In this document: in pieces, positions 57,209-64,000 of the stretch
Position numbering within the stretch: the first letter of the stretch is position 1
Layout of the letters: every line of letters begins with the position of its first letter
Origin: Limnomonas spitsbergensis
Taxonomy: Eukaryota > Chlorophyta > Chlorophyceae > Chlamydomonadales
DNA length: 64,000 nt
Reading direction: 5' to 3'
NCBI GenBank assembly: GCA_037349105.1
Contig: JAYJMM010000063.1
Span: 124,001-188,000 of the forward strand
Notes under the pieces: model-generated
Databases searched by the model: none
What the model saw: only the letters and a program-made list of their open reading frames with translations
Told to the model about the DNA's origin: nothing
Position numbers and translations under genes: made by a program

Positions 57209-59592
57209 GCCCTGCCGTGTGAAATGAGAGGATTGTGATGTACTGTATCTTGGAGCCATGGTTTCAATGGTGCTTATAAGTTATAATGAACCATGAGTCC
57301 ATAATCATGACCAGTATGGCCAAATGAGACAATGGTGCTGTGTTCCTTGTGTGTCTGCGACGACCTTGGATGGCACGAAATCAGGTTGTCGTCATGCTCA
57401 TTAGCCAGCTCAGAAAAAACAGTGTGTGATTCACCCATGGCCCTTGCATCATTTTCGAATGAGAGCTTATTTTCAACAACTTACCGTGAGTGTGTCCCGA
57501 GAGAGATGTCTTCTGTACATTCTTTCATTAAGTTTTGCGAAGCCAGGGTAGGGAACAAGATTCCTGCTGTGTCTAGGTAGTATAACACTTGGGATTTATA
57601 TATAGAACGATGCATGAAGTGTTAAGGCAATTGTCAATCTCCCTGAAAGCTCTCCAGTTCTATCTAGTGATCACATCTGCCTGGGATGCAAAATCTCCAT
57701 ACACTGGCAATGGGAACAATCTTCCCTCAGTCCTGAAGCCTGAAACGCCCTATCCCTGCTGCACTCGATAACCCTGAACAGAGCCGAAGGGGATGAAGAG
57801 ATTGTCTGGCCGTCATACTCGTTGAGGCGAAGATGACGATTGTCATACTATGTAACCCACATAGGGCAGGAAAAAGAGTGTGGGATTATAGCCATGTTGG
57901 AGTCCATGAGCATGGGGGCAAGTAAGCTTAGGACCAAGCTGGCACTTTGATTTAAACCACTGCCCACCTTGACAAATGAAGATAGGTCCTAACTCATGAC
58001 TGATGAACACAAAGCAGTGCCCGTCAGAATCGTTCGCCACCTTTAGAGATATGCATAGGTTGTAGTACTGTTGTTGCATGGAGGACGATGAGCCACGCAT
58101 TGCGACATGGCGACATGTTGTGGGTAGATGGTGAATTAGTTAACATTGAATGTGGTGGCGATCGACGGAGTACGCGGCTGAGAGCATCCTGGAAAACTAT
58201 GTTAGGTAGATCGTAGAACACGTGGATACATGGTATATAATGATTCGATTTGATGGTCGATCGAGGGAGGAAGTGCATGCATGCCTCAACCTTTGTCTCA
58301 GCGATGATGTCCCGCCTCCGCAGAGGACGGACTGGCCGCATGCACACCCTTTGAAAGGTGGATTAAGAGCCACACTACTTCAGCGATCACCCATCGAAAG
58401 AGGGCCTGTATGTGCACATGGTTACTGGTATGTGGCCCCTTCTTGTTCACCCAGGGGTTCGCACACCAAGCAAGAGGTGCACTCGGGACTAGCTAGGCAG
58501 GTCTAGCAGGCCTAGGTAGGCAGGCCTAGGCAGATCTAGCCAGGTAAGTCTGCTGGCTAGTAGGTAGGCCTAGGTATAGCTGTGTGTATAGGCAGCAGGG
58601 GGTCTAGTCACAAATAAAGGGGGTCACGGGACAAACTCTCCTCGCTGGACGCCGTTCCTCCGTGACTTGAAAATTAAACAGCAAAATCCAACCCTCGACC
58701 ACGCATTGCTTGTGGATGCCACCACTGACGTTCCACTGGACCACTGCCTGCCTTTCAGGTCTTTCGTATACCCGCTTTGGGGGAACGTGACACGGGGTAC
58801 GGGTAAAAAGCCAGCCTGGCTTTGCCGAAATTGGCAGTATTGTACGGAAGTTGGGCGTGCATGCATGTACAATTCTATCCCCATAGTCGGTTGGTCTTCC
58901 TCAAGCCAGGCACCTCATCCACTATTCGGCTGGGGAGCTTACACACCTGCAGCCCATATTTATGTAAGTAATTGGCCAATGATTGTCGAGGTTGAGGCTC
59001 TGGAGCCCTGTATCTCATAAAACAAATCGAGTCATAAGTCGTGGTGACGCGACGACAACATCATATCCGCCTCGGTGCTTCTCTCTAAGCGTAGCGGGCG
59101 CCATGTATCAGAAGACCATATCCGTCCAATCGGCAACAGTGCTGACGTCCTCGTTCTTGCTGAAACTTCTAATTTTCCGGTGATTTTCATGGCTCTGCTG
59201 TCACGTCACGTCAAGGGGCTGGGTTCGGCAGGACGCACAGTTTAACTACGAAAGCGCTCTCATGCTTCGTGATGCAAAATTTAAAGCCAGCGCATTTGAG
59301 GCTTCATGTCAAGTGTTGCGCATCACGCCTCTTTTATATCACGACGTCATTCCGCAGACAGTCAGGCAGTCACTCATACTCATCAGGAACATGACAACCT
59401 CCGGTCATTCTCGAGGACATAACGCGCCTGATAAGGTTTCCTGTGCGCAGGTGCTTAATGTTTGCAATAGGTGCCTGGGAGCTGGACCAGTCCCTGTCAG
59501 GTGCGTTACGACCTTTTCCGAGCTCCTGCTGGTGCCCTTTCACACCGGTAGTCCGGCCGTCATGCGGCGGCGGTGATGCAAATTGACTTGAA
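57209..59592. other. Long intergenic region, 2.4 kb
   Basis: No supported exon chain. A CTAG-rich array lies at 58480-58590 (ggcaggcctaggcag words). A 117-codon open stretch, 58667-59020 (+), and a 104-codon one, 59262-59576 (+), have no family match; the latter could be 5' exon material of the downstream membrane-protein gene but does not join in phase. Confidence 0.5.
58480..58590. repeat. CTAG-rich short tandem array
   Basis: Irregular repetition of ctaggcaggtctagcaggcc-type words, many containing the palindrome CCTAGG. Confidence 0.7.
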
Positions 59593-62500
59593 ATGCTTGT
59601 GCATGCAACTGCAGCCCTTGTATCCTGCAATGGGACCTACAGCTTCGTGGAGCGCCTGGTGCTCCTGTCAATGTTTACGACGCTGTTGCTCAACACCTTC
59701 GGCATAGTGTGGCCATTGCTGGACATTCAGTCGTATGAAAAGCGATTCAAAACCTTCCAGAGGACAGTGGTATCTGTGACAGTGCTGGCTAGGCTGTGCC
59801 AGGCCCTCTTTGCCCAGTCATGGGTACCTCAACGAGACATCATGCAGAGTTTGGTATTTGATGCCTTCATGCTCATAATTAATCAGGCAAGTGGGCACCA
59901 CCGTTTATTTGGGGGAGCTTCAGCTAATTCCAGCAGAATCACGGCCTGCAGCGATGGAGGCCTGGTGCAGCATGCCCTGCTGGCTGCTTGCACCTTCGAC
60001 TTCAGAAGCAAGGTTTGGTCACCGGTGGCCCAGCGGTGGCTGCCCGGCGGCCAGCCAAGGGGGGGTACTAGTCACCGCAGGGCTGGCTGGGCGATGGTGA
60101 CGAAACCTTGATGCCGAGGTTAGCGTGCGTAATCTATCTCAAACACTTGCAAGTGCGCTGGGGTCAGGGGATTCAAGCTGCATACCTACTGTCAGATAGG
60201 GCATTATACTCCAGGTATGACGGCTCAACATGTCTGTGCAAAGGACAGAAGGCATGGTACAGTACCACACACCGGTGCCGGCCAGATTTCCAAATTTTCT
60301 TCTGAAGAGGCGAGAAAAGCCTGGAGACGACGGAGCACTTTCCAGGCTTCGTCCTCCAAACTGTAGCCCAACAGTCGTCTCTGCTGTTCTTGCTGCACAG
60401 GATCCCACTGAGGAGCTTTTGCTGCAGCTTGCATTCGTGCAGCTGGTGTACAACATTGGCAACCTGTTTGTGGCCCAGCCCCACACCTCCAGCTCTGCTT
60501 CACACCTGGACGCTACGACACAGTGTGAATTCTTCGTCATGATTCTGATGCTGGTCATCCCTGTGCACAAGTGGGTTAAGGGTTTAGTCATCCCTGTGCA
60601 CAAATGGGTTCAATGTTGAGGGTTTAGTCATCCCTGTGCACGCGTGGGTTTAGGGTTTATCCATCTCTGTGCACACATGGGTCAAGGGTTTAGGGTTTAA
60701 CCTTCCCTGTGCACGAGAGGATTATGGGTTTAGGGTTAAGTTATCCCTGTGCACAAGTGGGTTCAGGGTTCAGCCACCCCAGGGCACAAGTGCGGGCCGC
60801 CGCCGTCAATACTATGATGATGGCTGAGCATTGGGGCAAACCCAGGGAAAGCGCAAATTTCCATGAAGCAGATGATTCTCTTGATGCCCCTGCACTCACG
60901 CATTTCTCATCCATCAGGACGCAAGCATTTCAGCTGCTAGGGCTTACACACAAGCAGGCAGATGTCAACGCCTCCTGCCATTTATTTCACAGCTACTTCT
61001 GACTCAAGTGTCTTCTTTGTGCAGGCTGTATTGTCGCGTGATTGGCCCTAGAGACAAAGCAGGCGCTCTGCAGCAACGAGTGGGGCTGCTGATGTCAAAG
61101 GGGAAAAGCCTCGGCATTGCGTCGGAGCTTCGCCGCTGGGTTGCCAACATTGTGTTCTGGAAAGAAGTGCAGCCCAAGAACGGGAAGCACCTGACCAAAG
61201 CTTATGTCCTCAAGCTCGTCACGGTTAAGGCCATGCATTGCACCCACTTTTTCATGCTTTTCATTGGGCTGGCCTCGTGCGCCTATCAGGAGTCAGGCCA
61301 GGGAACATCGGGCGCGGACGACCCTGTCTGCTCAGCATCAGGTCTGTCAGTTCTAGGAGCAGCTCCGGAGCAGTCCCTCTCACAGAGCCAGTCCGACATC
61401 CGCATCATGGCTTTGGTCAGCTGCTTCGCCACCATTGCTCTCGGCAGCCACGCCTGCATTGCGGCTTTTGGGGGCCGCTTCTTCTTCAAGTATCTGTCTC
61501 AGGTCAACGGGACGGGGCTGCTGCTGTGCGGAGCTTGTCGCATTGCGCTGATCATTTTGGATTGCAAAATCGCCGGCAGCGGCAGCGGAGCCAGTAACCT
61601 TGTTATCTTCCACAACCTGCTGGTGGTGTCATTCAGCCTGATAGCGCAGGAGGTGGGTGGACCAGTTTAGGGCTAAGGGTTTGATGTTTAGCTCAGGAGG
61701 TAGGTGGACCCGGTTAGGGTTGAATGTTTAGCTCAGGAGGTGGGTGGACCCGGTTAGGGTTGAATGTTTAGCTCAGGAGGTAGGTGGACCCGGTTAGGGT
61801 TGAATGTTTAGCTCAGGAGGTGGGTGGACCCGGTTAGGGTTTGTAGTTCAGGGCTTAGCGCAGGAGGTGGGCTGACTCGAGCACACAAGCTCAGAAAATG
61901 CGCGCCTGAACCAGACGCACGCTTTCAAGACCCTCCTTGAGTTGACACCCCCCAACTAGTTGCCGATCTCCCCTTCTGACTGGTCGCAACACCTTTCTCA
62001 AATCAGGCTCTGTCGGGATTGTTTCCCTCGTGCAGGACTCCCTTGGCACTTTCTTCCTGCAGCTGGGGGGCCTGACCGGGCTGTTCAAGGCTCTCGCCGT
62101 CTTCATGGACGGCGCTGCAACGCCGTCTGCATTCCTCTTCAGTCACCACGAGTACGTCATCCTCCTGGGAGTCATGACCCTGGTGTACCCAGCAACGAGG
62201 TGGGGCAAAAGGCGGTGCCACTTAAGCTACAATTCAGCTACATGATGGCCTGCAGTTGAGGGGGCCAGATACCGCAAGCCCTGCCTCTCTATTGGCTCTT
62301 GGTCGTAGGCTGGTCAACTTCCCCCAATAAACCCAGGGGTGGCTACTCAGCGGCAATATGAAGGTGTTATGTCGAGCACCAAAGCATCCACTGGCCTGCA
62401 TTGCAAGCCAGCCCTGCATGCTTGCCTCCGCCCAGCTCTCCTGGTATAGCGGTATGTCACCTGTTTGGTTGCATATGCCTACGATATCTGCTTAAGATAT

Positions 62501-63441
62501 CATGTGGGTTATGTGACCCTGTGGGAGACCTGATTGTGTGACTCAGTCAGTGGCATGAAAGTGTGATTCTATCAGTGACCCAATTGTGTGACCCAGTCAG
62601 TGACCAGATTGTGTGACCCAGTTAGTGGCCTGAAAGTGTGACCCTGTCAGTGACCTGGGTGTTATTCATGCTGCCCCCTAGGGTCGGGAAGTGGACTCCG
62701 GATCCAGATGCCACCGTGGTGCCTACCCCAAGCTTCCAACCGTCCAAGATGATGGCAGGCCCTTCTCAAAAGTCCTGTTCCTCCAGCATTTTTAGGCTGA
62801 GGTCCAGCTTGGACACGTACGTCGCCAGGGAGAGCATGGACATGTCTGTGCAGCTCAGCTGCGGGGGAGCGCCGGCTCGGCCTAGCACGGCCTCCGAAGA
62901 GCATTCTCCCAGAGTGGCTAGCCACCGCGTCTCTAGTTTAATGGACCAGCTCCCGGATTGCAAGACGCTGAAATGCGGCCTGTCCTCATCGAAGAACAGG
63001 CTAGGAGTGACTGTGGACCTCAGCTCTGCCACCGCTTACGCCCGTCTACTCTCCAAAGACCGGACCCTAGTGCTTGTGGAGCTCCCTCTCTGCACATACC
63101 TCGCCCTGCAGCCCATGCGCGTGCTGCTGGAAATAGTCGGGCAGCTGGGGATGGAGTCTGCCTGCATCGCCTGCGCGGTGCCTGCCCTGCTCTACTGGCT
63201 GGCCTGCGCGGCGCACGCTGTCCTGCTCGCATACTTCCCCGCGGTGGCCATGAGCCGCCGCAACCTGCTCTGGGGTTGGCGGCTGGACGTGGCGCTGCCG
63301 CTGCTGCAGCTGAGCAGCCTGATGCTGCCCCTGGGCGACGGCCAGCAGCTGTCCCCCGAGCGCGGCCTGGTGCTGCTGTGCACCAAGTGGGGTCTGTTGG
63401 ATCTTGGAGACAAGCTGTTCCTGAAGACGCTGTCCATAAAG
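59593..63441 (+). CDS. Large polytopic membrane protein, unknown family (5' and 3' ends uncertain)
   Basis: Supported exons: 59593 or 59615 to 59886 (SFVERLVLLSMFTTLLLNTF, then GIVWPLLD and ARLCQALFAQ), 60401 to about 60560 (DPTEELLLQLAFVQLVYNIG), 61025-61652 (LYCRVIGPRDKAGALQQRVG, ASELRRWVANIVFWKEVQP, four or five hydrophobic helices), 62036-62199 (DSLGTFFLQLGGLTGLFKAL) and 62682-63441 (long polar loop, then ESACIACAVPALLYWLACAA and a further helix pair). The last three join in phase. At least nine transmembrane helices are visible. I do not recognise the family. The first intron appears to start with a consensus GC donor (CAG|gcaagt at 59887). The exon at 63441 ends with a donor, so the gene probably continues beyond the window. 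Confidence 0.65.
60565..60790. repeat. Telomere-motif minisatellite in membrane-protein intron
   Basis: Four to five copies of a roughly 45-50 base unit: 'tcatccctgtgcacaagtgg' followed by gtttagggttta. The unit carries the TTTAGGG telomere heptamer. Confidence 0.8.
61660..61870. repeat. 51-bp minisatellite in membrane-protein intron
   Basis: Four near-identical copies of a 51-base unit: 'gttgaatgtttagctcagga' then 'ggtaggtggacccggttagg'. It begins at the exon donor itself (caggaggtgggtgg), so each unit repeats the donor-like sequence. Confidence 0.9.
62505..62660. repeat. Tandem repeat of gtgtgacccagtcagtgacc in membrane-protein intron
   Basis: Five to six imperfect copies of a 25-30 base unit ending just before the acceptor at 62681. 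Confidence 0.85.
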
Positions 63442-63469
63442 GTGTGCAGACTCTGCGGTGTTTCTTTTT

Positions 63470-64000
63470 TTCGTGTTTCAGCTACATGTCAGCAACAGTT
63501 TTTGGCCTCTGGCCGGCGACCCCATTTGTAGCCAGCCATGCTGCTTTGGCCACCATTCGTAGGCTGGTCCAGGTTTTTGGCCCCCACTGGGCCTTTGGCG
63601 GCCGCGGGTCGGCCTGCTGACTCGCCGCCAAAAAAAGGAACACTGACAGACCCCAAATGGACAGACCGGGGTCTCGATCAAGCAGTGTGGCCGTATTCAA
63701 TTTCGTGCATATCAGGCCATCCTTGGTAGGCTCTGTCTCTTCCCAACCTCTTTCTTTCCTTGGTGATTTGCTAGTTCTTCTCTTTCAAAGCTGGGGGACC
63801 CACCTCCTGGACAGATGGAAACCCTGAATATTTAAACACATGCACACAAATGCCACTGGGCAGGCAGCACAGGGCTGATAGGGACCACATCCTGACCCAG
63901 TGTTTCTTTTTTCGTGACTCAGCTACATGTCAATTGAACTCCGGTCTCTGGCCGGAGACCCCATTTGTGGCCATCCATGCTGCTTTGGCCATCAGTCGCA
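63470..64000. repeat. Two direct copies of a 100-base repeat at right edge
   Basis: The segments 63460-63560 and 63900-64000 share tttctttttt(t)cgtg, 'cagctacatgtca' and 'ctggccggmgaccccattt', then 'catgctgctttggcca'. They are about 440 bases apart, in the same orientation. Nothing else is recognised between 63442 and the edge. Confidence 0.75.

Noticed and set aside
58667..59020. 117-codon plus-strand ORF in an intergenic region
   Set aside because: Has an ATG and reasonable composition, but no family, no neighbouring exons and no supporting signal; left as uncertain non-coding.
1..64000. Bacterial or viral origin, CRISPR array, defence island or biosynthetic cluster
   Set aside because: Spliced plant-type nuclear genes throughout; no regularly spaced short repeats with unique spacers; no viral structural or replication genes seen.

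Overview
This is a nuclear stretch of a green alga (Chlorophyta). A trebouxiophyte-like alga fits best, but the species cannot be read from the window. The genes are plant-like: a plastid ribose-5-phosphate isomerase, DUF3007, DUF3067 and DUF1350 proteins, a CHI-fold protein, a plant-type ferredoxin and a PUT-type amine transporter. Nearly all are split by GT-AG introns, with a few probable GC-AG introns. Gene models were assembled by hand from conserved protein segments, donor/acceptor sites and codon phase. Most close exactly; those that do not are flagged.

Layout, 1-23.4 kb: genes mostly alternate in divergent and convergent pairs. In order: polyamine/amino-acid transporter (-, cut by the left edge), phosducin-like 3 (+), MORN-repeat protein (-), CHI-fold protein (-), [2Fe-2S] ferredoxin (+), exosome subunit RRP41 (-), small plastid-type protein (+), TRAPPC1 (-), single-pass membrane protein with a Lys-rich tail (+), DUF1350 hydrolase-like protein (-), DUF3007 protein (+). 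Several divergent pairs have start codons only 149-440 bases apart.

23.4-27.8 kb: plastid RpiA (+) sits between relics of a dispersed, probably LINE-like, repeat family that also occupies the large MORN intron.

27.8-47.2 kb: RAD17 checkpoint clamp loader (+), F-box-like protein (+), SAM methyltransferase (-), SGNH/GDSL hydrolase (+), PP2C phosphatase (+). Their introns are full of minisatellites.

47.2-64 kb: a headless class-XI-type myosin tail gene (-) carrying a nonsense codon and a frameshift inside its DIL domain, a DUF3067 plastid protein (+) whose intron hosts a TIR transposon, and an unrecognised polytopic membrane protein (+) running to near the right edge.

The genes do not form one pathway; they are ordinary housekeeping functions (RNA decay, vesicle tethering, checkpoint, chaperoning, plastid metabolism). 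I found no defence island, CRISPR array, rRNA gene, intact tRNA gene or biosynthetic cluster. The unusual content is in the non-coding fraction: an excess of the palindrome TACCGGTA, long intronic minisatellites, foldback sequences, a triplicated splice-acceptor/exon start in PP2C, and lesions in otherwise well-preserved genes.
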